A stretch of DNA of 64,000 nt, taken from NCBI GenBank assembly GCA_020055645.1, contig CM034548.1:41718296-41782295 (forward strand). Direction: 5' to 3'. Source of the stretch: Tomocerus qinae (Eukaryota > Arthropoda > Collembola > Entomobryomorpha > Tomoceridae). Shown here in pieces: positions 1 to 12,900 of this stretch (within the stretch, counting starts at the first letter, position 1; every line of letters begins with the position of its first letter). A program made the position numbers and the translations under genes. Below the pieces are notes generated by a model. That model was not told where the DNA came from, ran no database searches, and worked only from the letters and a program-made list of their open reading frames with translations.

Positions 1-3000
1 GTGCGCAAATGTGTTATTTCTGACCAAATATAACTGAAATTGGCTAAATTTCTTGCGCTTTGCGCCGGAGTCTCATATTTTGCCAATTTGGCGTGAGCCC
101 TTGGATCAAATTCCTAGATACGTGCCTGGTTATAATATTATTTGGTGAGGGAGACACTACTCGTACTGTACTGGTGGTGACAAGAACTTTCTTGACGCTT
201 ACTAATAGATTTGGAGCACATTTAAAAATTATTGCAAGGATTTTATTGATTACCCGTACAAAGTACAGACAGAAACGAAGACATGCAAAGATGACTGCAG
301 GACAGAAAAAGACTAGTGATTACACTTAACCGTCTGTCTCAAAATACTATACCACGTTCGTGCAATAAGCACATGAAATGTGGCAATATATTATGACAGG
401 GGTCGGAAATATATTTAAAATAACATAGATAAAATGTGTTAAATACATTTGGCGTTTTTAAGAACTTGCAAATAAAAAATTTCAAACATGTTAAAACGTA
501 TCTTGGATTTTCAATACATATAAATTCATACTTATTATGTGCTTAACTAAATGATTTAGGAACGGAAATTATTTTACAATTTCTATCTCTGGCATGCTAT
601 TATTAAGAGAACGTTTCGTCAATAATTACAATTTCATATAAGAAATAAAATATAAATACATTTCCGAAGCCTGATTACGACATTCAATTTCCATCTCTAC
701 CTACAACTCTATATTGTGAAGCCTGGCTATAAAAGAGAAGGGGGTATTGAAGAGGATGATGACGAGGGTGGATAGTGACTATGTTTAGCAGTAGTTCTAC
801 TAAATAGGCCAACAGACAAGTTACTTATCATTATACCCAATACTCACTATAATAATGTAATTATTACTATTGTTTAATAAGTATAATAGAAACAGTAAAA
901 AGAAAACTCACCTCGCCGTGCGGACTCTAAACAGCTTAACCTTTTCACTCTGGATGAATGCTTAGAATTTCGTCATAATAATAATTCATAAGGTACAGTA
1001 CAATATCATGTCAAACATACGAATTCTAAAGAGACTCGTACCTAATCGTTAGTTAAATTCTCTCCGAATAATATATCATTGGCAGCTTTCCTCCCTCCTA
1101 CTCTCCCTCCCCCACTTAATACCACGAACTATTTATTTATTCCTAATCATTGACTACTCTAAACATATTATTGCCTTGTATTGACTTCCCGACTTCTACG
1201 AGGAGGGCATCTGTGGTCTCCTCTTCTCCACAAACACCCCTCCACCAACTATAATAATAGTATTTCCATAATATGTAGTAATAAGTATGACGACGAACAA
1301 CTATAACCATATTATTTGTATTAGCGGCAATAAATAACGTCAGGCTTTAAGCTACTGCATGACATTAACCAAAATTTTTGGAAAATACTGATTTTTCATA
1401 TTTAAAATTTACAAGACAATTTTTGCAGCCCAATTACAATTCATCTTAATGGCCGCATAAGTAACTATTAAAATGTCGCATAGTAATTGCAGGTAATTAA
1501 AACTGACAAAATCTGTGTTGCATCTTAAAATCTCGTCTATTTGCATAGTACGATGAATCAAAGGAGAAATTATGCTCCGAAAATAGTTTTCTAAATGCCA
1601 AATATGAAAAAGTATAATTTCCAAAAATTGTACTTAATGCCTATAAACATTAGAATGGCTGCAGTCAGTCAATTATTACCGCTAGCACAAGTTTGTGTTT
1701 GTTTCTCTATAGTAATTAGTGGTATAAATATTATTATAGCACGTATGCATACATACAAATGTAATTAGGTATACCCCCAACATACAAATGTGTATGTGCT
1801 AGTACCTAGTACACTTGCTTGACTTTTTAAGTATCTAAGCTACCTAATTAATGTTTTTGTCGTGAACTGACTTGATTACTAACATAAATAGTACGCTGCT
1901 AAATCCTTACTTTTACAACTTATCAATATCTTGTATCAATGTCTTGTATATCAATATTATGTTGTATCAATATCTGTACTCTTGTTAGTGGAGTTGACTA
2001 TGGAGAATTTAATATTATTATTACTAGTCCTCTGCATTGTACATCTTCAGAGGAGACACCCTTTAATTGAGTCTGGAGTTGCCTATATGAATGACCAATA
2101 ATAGCATACTTCCGTATTACTACATCATCATTGAGTCCACCGCTCCCACGCAATTAATCCCTCCTCTCCCAACTACTTAAAGCTATATTAATATATTCTT
2201 TAGTCCGGAATTCCAGTCCATAGACATTAGCGCATATTATACAACGTATATAAACTACTAAACAACAGACGTTTGGCTACACTGACAATCAACATGTCAA
2301 TTACGTACAAAGTAGTATACACACAGATTCCACTCCACTCTGCACGACATTAGATAGATTAGATGCTATGTAAGTAGAACTATTTAGGTAGAGATTAATA
2401 TTGACATCAATCAATACGAAAAAATGGCAGAAAAGAATATTTTCATGACACACACGCATCCATTATTATCCCTCTTGTCATACGGAACAGATACCTGCGT
2501 ACTACTGCACAACCGGGTAGTAGACGACACACGAACATGACTATAATATTCAAACTCGGCGCACGCACACATACACTAAACAATTCATCACCCTCGGATT
2601 TATCATGTCTTTACATACTTAAATTAAAGTCCTAAATGCGGTGTACTTTTTTAAAGAACACGCATCATTTGTCTGCACACGCACCGGGCACGTGTCAATC
2701 TGACCTGTCATGAGTCATAGACTACTCACGTCTGTCTTAATAACCCTTTCACACGGATTTTCCTGTTTTGCATCAAGTACGTCGTTTAATATGGAAAAGC
2801 AAAGATACGCACCGACAAATGAACAATGTTTATGAATGATAACAAAAACTGACTCGGTTGGCCTATATAATTATGTAATTAATTATTGTACTTGGGATGT
2901 ACAATAGAGTTGCCATTAATTGTAACGATACTCAACCCTCTTTGTTGCAAAGAGTGTTAATATACTGCAGTGGGACTCGTCAGGTAAAAACTCATGATGG

Positions 3001-3071
3001 CTACAGCGTCAAAGTTTACGTCTCTACAGAAATACAGAGCGATGAAAACCTATTGACAAGACACTAAAAAT
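1..3071. other. Downstream intergenic region, no gene seen
   Basis: AT-rich sequence with only short open frames lacking recognisable domains. No tRNA-like structure or clear transposon end was noticed. Confidence 0.5.
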
Positions 3072-3077
3072 TTTATT
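3072..3077 (-). terminator. Shank: Candidate polyadenylation signal AATAAA
   Basis: First canonical AATAAA hexamer downstream of the Shank stop codon, about 315 bp after it. Other hexamers lie further downstream, so usage is an inference. Confidence 0.35.
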
Positions 3078-3389
3078 TGTAATTGATACGTATTTACACA
3101 ACAATTTCCTCCTTGTTAAATTCAATGGGATTTTGCATTTACGACGACACAGGGTGGTAATTAATTAACTAATCAAATCGTGACTTCATTCTGTAGATAT
3201 AGTAGACTAATCATAGTCACAGTAATAATAATAATAATATATTAAAGTGTCTGGAGGAGTATTATGGATTTTTCTAGTCTGCTGGTGAGTATAGTTTAAC
3301 TTAAGAATGGTTTTATGATATCTGTACTTACGAGTGAGTATAGCTAAATGATTTATAGTATTATGTATTTAGTTACGTCGAGTATAATA
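3072..3389 (-). other. Putative Shank 3'UTR
   Basis: About 320 bp between the stop codon and the first AATAAA on the minus strand (TTTATT at 3072-3077 on the plus strand). It is AT-rich and includes an ATT/TAA trinucleotide run near 3222-3242. The true cleavage site cannot be fixed from sequence alone. Confidence 0.4.
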
Positions 3390-3958
3390 TTAAGTCTTTG
3401 GTTGGGGCAAGTAGCGCTTCAGAGATTTCTCAATGTTCATACGATGACCTAGTTTCTTCACTCCCAGCTCCAAAAGAGTTGCATTGTCCATTCGTAAGAG
3501 TTTCTTGCCGTCGATTGACCGTTGCTGGAATATCACTTTGTACTCTGGCATAAAGAGGCTGTCTAGCCAATCACAAGCATCCCCCACACCCCAATCTGGC
3601 AGCGTCTTGTTTCGGAACTCACGACGAATCCGAGTTCCTTGCTGCTGCTGAACTTGCTGCTGCTGATGATGATGGTGATGTTGTTGTTGTTGCTGATGTT
3701 GCTGCTGTTGTTGGAGCTGTTGTTGTTGGAGCTGCTGTTGCTGATGCTGTTGGTGCTGCTGCTGCTGGTGCTGTTGTTGGTGCTGTTGCTGGTGCTGTTG
3801 CTGGTGTTGTTGCTGGTGCTGCTGCTGTTGGTGCTGCTGCTGCGCTTGTTGCTGTAATAACTGTTGATGGGCATGGGGAACTTCGTAGTGGTCTTGACCA
3901 GGTTGTTTCTTGGGTATCGTCCCCACGATGCGAGGTCCACTGCTGCTTTCGTACAAGT
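3390..3958 (-). CDS. Shank: Shank exon 15: Gln/His tract, SAM domain and stop
   Basis: Residues 1920-2108, stop TAA at 3390-3392. After DLYESSSGPRIVG comes a long Gln tract interrupted by His (about 1950-2026). The SAM domain follows: DACDWLDSL, then FMPEYKVIF, IDGKKLLRM, LLELGVKKLGHRMNIEKSL. Shank SAM domains polymerise head-to-tail and drive postsynaptic sheet formation; the LGHRMNI motif is the diagnostic Shank signature. Acceptor ACAG then ACTTG. Confidence 0.96.
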
Positions 3959-6900
3959 CTGTAATGCAAAACATATTCATCATGAAATCAGAGTTTGACT
4001 AGGTTACCCTAAAAAACAGACCTTCCTTGCTCCTTTCTTAATTCAGCCACTTATCTCAAATATTTAAAAACGTTTGAAAGTTTTTTTATTTAAGCTTAGA
4101 AAGTAACTCTACAAAAAATTTCAATGTATTTGACCTGAAATCTGGAAAACATTTTTAAAGGGAAATGAAATAGTTCGGGAATGGAACTGACCTGGTGTAT
4201 ATCGGTGGACAGGATGCAGCTTTTCAGGGATGTACTTCCCCGACCCGGATCCAGAAGTGCCTGAGGAGGCCGTCTGCTGGTAGTAGTAGCATTTGGGATG
4301 GTGTTGAGCCTGAAACATGGAGGATGCAGTTGAGGGTTGTCCCGCCCCCTGTCCTGGGGGTTGTGACGGTGGCGGTTGCTGAGGACTCGGATGATGAGTC
4401 TGTGACTGCATTTTTGGGTTCGCCAGTGTTTGATAGTGACCGTAGCCACTCGTGTTGATCAATCCTTGAGGGTTGGTGGAGCCGTAGGCCGAGGAGGTAT
4501 GTCTCCCAAGGGTCTGGTACGTAGGCATGCTCATACTCATCAAGTGAGACTGCTGCGCCGGTTGACTCATGGCGTGGTGTTGGGGATGGAGGGGTTGAGA
4601 CTGTTGAGGATGACCAGGCTGGCCCTGCCCTCCCGCACTCTGCGTCCCAGCCTGTTGCATCTGGGCGGAGTGGGTTTGTTGAGGGTGAGCCACCTGAGAG
4701 TGGGCCTGCTGCATCTGCTGGTGGCCCTGAAGCTGCATTTGTTGTTGGTGCATCTGCTGTTGGTATTGCTGCCGGGTCATAGTGGGGTAGCCACTGTACA
4801 TGGAAGAACTGCTGGAATGGGCGTGGCTGATAGAACGATACATCGGCGACTGTCGGTTGAACGGTTGCTGTTGCGACCCCATCCCTACTCCTGGCTGCAT
4901 TCCGTGCGAATCACTTTGGTACATTGAATGACTTTGATTGAATCTAGTCGCCGACTCGTGAGTGTCCCTAGCGTCAGAAAATTCCGGCGGCGGCGCCAGT
5001 ATTGGTGTCTGGTTCCTTAGGCCGAATTCAGGGGGAGGTGGAACAACACTCGGGAAGTCTTGCTGCAAACGGAAATTCATAATAATAATTAAGTACTCCC
5101 TTAAAAGATGAAAGTAGTAAGTATCTTGCTAATAATATTTGCCCCTCATCAAACCATTCACAAGACAATGGTAAGTCCACCGTCATCAAAGTGGTAGATG
5201 ATCAGTTTTCCATTTTTTTCAGAATTCTAATTTTGACAAAAATTTGAAGTTTTACAAGAATTGAGTAAGCTTGGATAGTGGAAATCGGACAGAATTTTAG
5301 AAAATTGCCAGCCTTTCATTTTCAAAAAAAGGCTTCAGGTGAAATCATTTATTTACCATACATTTATACCAACTTCAATATTATTGAGATTACTCGATTG
5401 GAAAAATGATTTCTTTCACGCTTTTGGACTGGCATACCTTCTTATCTGATGAAGGGGCTGTGGTACTAGATATATTTTTAACAATGGTGATAACCAAAAC
5501 CAAGGTGTATAGTAGAGTTACCTTGAGTGCGGCGACGTGCATTTGTATGAGTTTTAGGCTCTCCTCAATGCTTTTCTCGGCCTGTCGAGTCTGTCCCTGA
5601 ACTTGTCCCTGAAGTTGCTGGAGTTGTCTGGCGGCGAGTTGTTGCTGTTGGTGATGGTGGAGCTGTTGTTGTTGGTGGTCGACTAGCATTGATCGGGATC
5701 GTTGTGGCTGGAGTGTGTGGTACATTTGCGATGAATTCATCATCCCACTGACCAAAATCGTCTTCTTCTGTACCGGAGTTTCCCGCGGGCTTTTGCTCTC
5801 GTCCGTTTCACTCTCAATCTCCATAGGCGGTGGTAGTTTGACCAAGGACACGGCGTTCTTTGTCAAGGTCCCGCCACCCGCAGTCCTCAACGCAGACGTG
5901 CGACTCAGGGTACCATAGGTTGACATCCCACTTCCGTCTTGTTGAGACATCGTTTTTCCGTATAGCATGGCCTGTTGATGTTGATGCTGCAGTTGCTGTT
6001 GCTGTTGGAGTATTTGCTGTTGCTGCTGGCTGAGATTTCCCAGGATACTGCCCGTCTTCACTACTTGCACTTGTTGGATGGGAGCCACGACCGCGGCATT
6101 CGAATGGTTGATGAGAATATTATTCGACAGATTAGTTGACATTTTGTCACTGTTGGATCTTTTCAGTTCAACAGAGGAAGGAGGAGGAGCACTGCTGGGG
6201 GCGGGAATATTTGGAATGACGGTGGGTGGGGTATCAGAGGTAGTCGTGTTGCTGGCGGTGGACGACGACGGCCCGTTCTCGTCTTTCAGAATCCACGTCT
6301 TGTCACTGGAGTCTTCAGAACTGTCCGAGTCGGGGTTCACGGGGAGACATGTCACGTAGTTATTAGCGTTCGGGTCGGTCCCCACCCCCTGGCTGTCGGT
6401 GACTCCGTCGGAGTTGACGCCGCCGGAGGGATTTCCCTCTCCCTCCTCCTGTCCTAAATCGTTGGGGAAGGATTTAGAGCTCTTAAGACTCGTCTTCACT
6501 TTCTGGATCTCGTCAACACTCATGCTATGGGACATTTGCCCTGGGGACTGTCCCTGACCCGTGGGTTGAGCCTCCGACTGGAACGTCACTGTTTTCTCTA
6601 CTTTCCGCGCTAGTCGTGGCGACTGCTTAACTTCGATGCGGATCTTGGTGGATTCGTGGGCGGCGGAGAGACTGGAACTCGTTTTCAACACTGGCTTCAC
6701 AGGTTTCAAATTCTCTTTGGCGTCTTGCAGGGATTTTTGGGGGTCGAACTTCCCATCTCCACCGTTGGTATTGGCGGTTCTTTTAGCGGTCGACTCGTAG
6801 TCCGAGTCCGGAATGTAGGGTGTGGTGGAGGAGGAGCTGGAGTCGCTGCTCTTGATGCTGCAGTTCGTTGGAGTGAGGGCATCCGAGTCATCACTCTTGA

Positions 6901-9900
6901 CATTCCCGTTCAGTAGTTCATACGTACTTTCCTTCGAATTTCCGTTGCTGTCCTTTGAGGGACGCAGCGTCTCTGGTTGGGCGTAGTCCCCTTTGTTGTT
7001 CCCAGGCGGGGCTCCATTCTTTTTGCTCGGCGGCAGACTGTGACTCCTGGGCTTCTTCAGGGTGCCCGTGTTTGTATCACTACCCGGCTCCCGGTATCCG
7101 ATTGACTTGAGGTCATCAGGAGACGCGTATAATTTGGCACTATCCGTGGGCTTGAAGCTTGACATTACCGGGCCACCATCGCGACGCCCAGCAGCAGCCG
7201 CCGCTGCGATATCCAGACTCGCATATTCTTTAGACTTGGAGATGTCCACTTTGATCACTTGTCCCGGTGGTACTAGATTTATGATTGTTTGCTGCTCTGC
7301 GGGTCCAATGGTGCAGCCCGTACTGGCCCGGCGGGGCAGCGTCTTTGACTGGATGGGGCGGAGGGGTTTGATGGTGCGATACTCGCCCTCGGTGAGAACG
7401 GGCGTCTTTACTGACTTGGGAGTGGCTTTTCCAGAAGATGATGAGGAGGAGCCGCTACCCGTAGAAGCGTCGCTCTCGTTCCCACCTCCGTCTTCTTCCT
7501 TTTTCGACACATTTTCTGGCTGCTCCGCACCCGGGGAGATTTTCTCGATGCTCCGCCAAGAGTTCTCGTAGTTTCGGTCGAAGAGCTCTTGGACTGTGGA
7601 GGAGATGCAGGCCCAAGAGTGCCGCGGGTTCACGCGCAATTTGTTGAGATTCTCTTGACTCAGGGATTTGGATTTGGACTCCTTGGGAGAGTCGGACTTG
7701 CTCACTGATCCTTTCCGTCCCGACAAGAATCCCTTCAGGTCCGGCGTGCTATGGAATTCTTTGTGCAACTTGACCAACTCCTTACTCTTTAGGCCAGACT
7801 GCCACAAAATAATATAAACAATAATTAGTCATTTCACGAAAAACAACCCGATCGGTTAATCAGTTCCCGCTCACCTTAGATCGTTTCATCTCCGACACAC
7901 TGGCGTATATTTTGTGGGGGCCAGAGGAGAGGGGGGACGGTGGGCAGGTCCACGAGGCCCGACCCCCGTCCTCCCCGTTTTGAGACTTCTCCGCAAAAAT
8001 CTCCTGAATTTCAGAAGCGGTGATTCGACTGGAAGTGGGACGAGCTCTGATACTTGCAGTCTTCGGCTGAAGGCCGCCATTGGAACAGACTGTGGCGTTG
8101 ACATTGTTGGACGCCCCCGGGGGCAAAGGCGGCTTCCCAGAGATCGAGTCCACAGAGTTAGACTTGGTGCCCACGCTCCCGTCTCCACTCGAACTTCCAA
8201 CTCCTGCACACAAAAGCCCATATTATAATTAGTTCCCACTCTATCTGACTGCCAGTGGATAAAAACAGTTTTTACTACAGAATTACAATAATTGAGCTAT
8301 TGTCTAATATCATCTTCCATTTTTAAATATTAATGGAGCAGTATTAAATAATAAAAAGTGTAATGATAAACTGTACCCAGTCCTCAGAAAAGAACCCCAT
8401 AATATGGTCCAGCCATGTTAAAATGAAATGAGAACTTACCGAGGTCTGCGAGGGCTGCCACCATTGACTTGGCTCTTGCCCGCCCTACACTTAAGCTGGT
8501 GTTAGGATCTCTGCGTGGGGGTGAGGGTACACTTGGTCCACTTGAACCTGCCAAACAATTTGTCCCATATTACTTAATGAACATGTTCACGTTACGTATA
8601 CAATCGCATTAAAGGGCTCGGAGGTTAAAAAATTGACGTTTGTTTCTAATTATTAATGAATTCCAGTAGTGGTAGTATTACAGTCAGATTCTTCAGGTTT
8701 TGCAACTCGGTTTTGGATACCAGCTCATTTAATTTAATTTTCCATAGTGTAATTGAAATAGTTTTTCGAAATGTTCAACTGGGAAAAACTACGAAATCTT
8801 AAGAGTTTAAAGTATGTGTTACGTGTCTGCAAAACGTATACGATGTCAAAATGACAGCTTTGTCAATATTGAAATTAGCTATTCGATTCAGTCATGGATT
8901 ACTAAATAACTGCATAAATAAGAGGATAAAGTCTGTCGACATGCAGAAACACTGTAAATCATAAAATCGAACAAGACACCTTTCCAACATCAAGTATTTA
9001 CGCCAAAGTCCTCCGTATCATTTAGCCCCATTTTGATAATTGTATTTTAAAGGGGAAACATACCCGAATATTTTCTAGGGAGAGTTGCGAAATGATACTG
9101 AGCCTTAGGAGTCCCACCGGAGCCTTGGTCACAGGTAAGGGATGCGGGAGAACCGGGTTTCGAGTTTTCTGGTGGGTTGTTCGATGGGAGAGATAGGCCA
9201 ACGACCGTCATGGACACCAGTTCGCCAGATTTTCTAATCAAGTCCACCACAGTCTCATGAGAGGATTGAGACACATCTGTCCCGTTGATCTGCAATCGAA
9301 ATAAATTCATACCTGTGAGTCCTTTTTCTGCAATATGCTCTAATATCCGGGTCAGACCTTGTGTGCGTCTACTTAAATCGGAAATAATGCTGATGCCACT
9401 GCGCACCTCAATTCAATCATTACACAAATGACTCCCTAATAACTTGAGTTGCACTCCGAAATGCAACGAATCGTTAAGTGAATTTACCTGATACGGAAAT
9501 TAACCGGCGTGAAGGAAGGTAGGAGTTTCGATTCTCGACTGTCGCTTCCTTTCCCGGTGCTTAACTACCCGAATCTCATGCTACTCACCTCATCTCCTGT
9601 TTTTTTGGCAATTCACTCCTAGTGACTTGTTAATGAGTTTCTTTTTTATCACTTTCTCCTTGGACTGCCAAAAGGTACTTGCCAAAAAGAGGCGGATCCG
9701 ACAGTCGCCTTGATTGCATCTCTGGATCTATCTCTATTATTCTAGTGCTACTTAATTTCAATGGGTATGGGACACGAACAGAGTAGACGAATTAAATTTA
9801 AATGGACATTGACTCCAGCCAGCTTTGAGCGAACAATGGCCGGAGACACACAAAGTTCACCTTATCCAATGTTCAAAAAACCAAAACAGTTTGCAGACAG

Positions 9901-12900
9901 CTTCGATTCTCAATCCAAACGAGGAACTATCTCAAAGCTGTTCCAACCAAAAAGATTGGAATCGTGACAAAATAGAATTCAATAAATAAATATTTTTAGG
10001 AAACATATATGTGCTTAAAACAAATAGATTTTTAACAGAAGACTTGAGAGTCGTTAATATTCTTCTAAGTGGGCTGGTTTTCATTCTTTGCAACACCTTC
10101 GCTTTTGCATGAAAATAATTTGTTGAGGAAGAATGCACAATCTTATACCTTTCCAGTTGGTAAAAACTTAGGTATTGGCCCAGTAATATTCAAGTGTTGA
10201 ATACAAATATATAGACATTAAAAAATTTAATTTGCAGTTTGTGAAATTTAAATTTTTGGATTTTTTATTTTAGAATAGCGCTGTTGAACCGTATATTATA
10301 TGTGTAATAATATGTACCCCGTGCTACATGAATTATCATATATTTTGCACAAACAATGCATACAATTTTTTCAAATCCCCTTTGAAAAAGCGTTTAGTAG
10401 TTAGGCAAGCTATCGCCCATTTTGTGCTTCAATAAATGAGACTTCGTGTATAAGAATAAAAGGAATTTTATGCATATAAATAGCAGTAAGAACAGGAAGG
10501 GGAGCGATTGAAGTGAAATACCGAAAGAATGAAGTCTCCCTTCTTGAGTCCAGCTCGATCCGCCACTCCATTCTCGTCCACGTCGTCCAGATACTGTAGA
10601 GCTGGGAACCGATCCGACGGCTGCAACTCCATCAGTGGAGAGTCCGACTTGGCACCTCGAAGAACGAAACCGAAACCTTTTTGGCCACGATGCAAAATCA
10701 CAGTATGCGGGTCACCCCATCTAAATTGACAAAATAGGAAGTAAGAAATGCAGCTAGAGACAACCATGGAACCTTCTTTTAGGCCATTTGGCCACCACCA
10801 TAAGACTTGACCTCTGTCCAGGAAGGAAAATAGCATGCAACGCTAGTCGAGGAAACAGTTTATATTTTCACTTAAAAGACGGAAACGTTAGACAAGGCAC
10901 AAAGTTACTTTTCAATCTGGATGAGTAAAAAATACGCCAAATAAAAATTGTCTGCACCTTTTAAATAATCTTTGCCATCATCAGATACGGAAGGAGTAAC
11001 TTTGGACCCTATCCATTATTTTTGTCATATACGTTAGTGTAAGGCCTATGGTCACTGTTTCTGTGATTGCGTTTGTATTATTGCCTTTCGAGTAGCAGAA
11101 ACCAACCAACTTTTGATTGAATAGTCTCGCAGCCGGAATTAACAAATTACAATAATAGAATTACAAATTACTTTCTCAATTCTGAAAATTACTTTTGGAT
11201 GTTTTGGAAATTGCCAATTACGTACACTGGAGTAAATGCAATTTGCTAAAAATTTTACCACCCCATGGCTGGTTTCATCAAAACTTCTGTCCTGGCCATG
11301 CCGTTTGTTCTATGCGGGCGGACTCTATGCCAAAGCTGTGATTCCCTAATAATTCCTCCAGCAACTTTCGAGTTTAGTATTGGTTGAACGGGAGGACTTT
11401 CCCAGAAGTGATTAATTCGTTAACTACTAATATATAACTAAATAACTATCACTAATTTGGCCAAAACTTTCTCCATCCCCCAAAAAAGAGAAACACATCA
11501 AAATGAAATAAAGACTTACGTATAAATTTTCTTGATGCGTGGGATATTTGCGTATTGTTTGGCAGTCATTTCTCTCCTCCCTTGAGCTCGACTTGACGGC
11601 GGAGCCAGATGATTTCTGTTCTCATAGCTTTTCATCCGAATTTCTTGAACACATGATGCTGGGAACAGACCCATTTGCCCTCGAAGAGACCCCTCCAATA
11701 ACCCCGTGTCCGTCGATGCCGTCACTGAAAAAATAAATTATCAATTACATGGTCATCTTAGTCATCTATCTATCATAGTAATTCAAAGATCAATTACATT
11801 ACAACTACAATAACAATTAGATTTACCCCACAGAAATCAAGGTGTTCTAGAATGAAACTCTTTTAACAGGTGAAATATTCGCAAAATATAATTTTTAAAG
11901 AATTGGGGTTTTGCATATATTTACGCATTAGTAAAGTGCCTTTAACATTCCTTCTGACAGAAGCAGCCTTAAAAATCATGGAGTTCCACTACTAATGGGT
12001 ACTTAATTCAATTTAAATCCAAAAATGCATCATTGCGTCTTCAAAAAATCTCACTTTCAAAAAAATATGTATTTAAACAACCCACGTAAATTCTTAAAGA
12101 TCATTTTAAACAGAATCTTCACTATATTATTTTGTGACTACTTCCCACCATCGTTAACTTCTCAACTCAATTCATAGTCACAAATATAGAACATATCTTT
12201 AACAGTTCCTCATGGTAGTGATAAGAGAGTAGGGAAGTATACAAAAGGCCAAGGCCGGATAGCAGTAAGATTCTTTGTTTCCCCGTATGTACGCCTCGCC
12301 GGAGCAGCGCCAGGAAAGTCATTCAGTTGGGGACAAAAAGCAACTGTTAGGACGAGTTGGCGCCGTTCCTCAATGGGGTGCCGCAAAGTTAACATACCAG
12401 GTATGTTTTTAACCATGTAAAGAGAATTTCACTTTTGATTAAACAAAAGAAAACTTTCATTGTGAAAGTAAAACATGGTGAAAGTTTTATACGGAGTTTA
12501 GGTTAAGATGGTAAATTCATATGTTACTTTGTAGTGCCCCACTCTGTAATTCGATAATGCACCTGTCAGACCGCAATGCCAGATATCACTACCGTTTAGG
12601 AGCAACAAGACTGATTGTTCGCTTCCTATATCTAGGTTACTCTAGCCAAGTTATCTTAACCGACGGTTATATGTGAGTAAAGGGTGAAGAAGGGGTAGGT
12701 ACCTTCGATAATATCTCCTTCAGCTAATTTGAGATGGCGAGGGGAAGCGGCGGTGTAGTTCTCCACACAGACGACCATCATGCCCGGGAGAATTAAAGCA
12801 GGGTCGGTAGGTGTTGCATCGTAGCTAGAACCACTCCCTCCGCTGTTACACGTCCCCACACCGGAACTATCACTTGTGATGTCACTGTGGTCCAAGCTCT

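Noticed and set aside
3563-3969. Long minus-strand frames rich in Ser/Asn or Ala/Thr, and a plus-strand Leu-rich frame, over the Gln tract
   Set aside because: They are other-frame readings of the CAG/CAA/CAC repeat inside Shank exon 15; the Gln/His frame is the one that continues into SAM with matching splice phase.
4430-4927. 165-residue plus-strand open frame rich in Leu/His/Arg
   Set aside because: Antisense of the Gln/Met/His-rich Shank exon 14.
7062-7571. 169-residue plus-strand open frame
   Set aside because: Antisense to the giant Shank exon 13, whose GC-rich codons suppress stops; no domain recognised.
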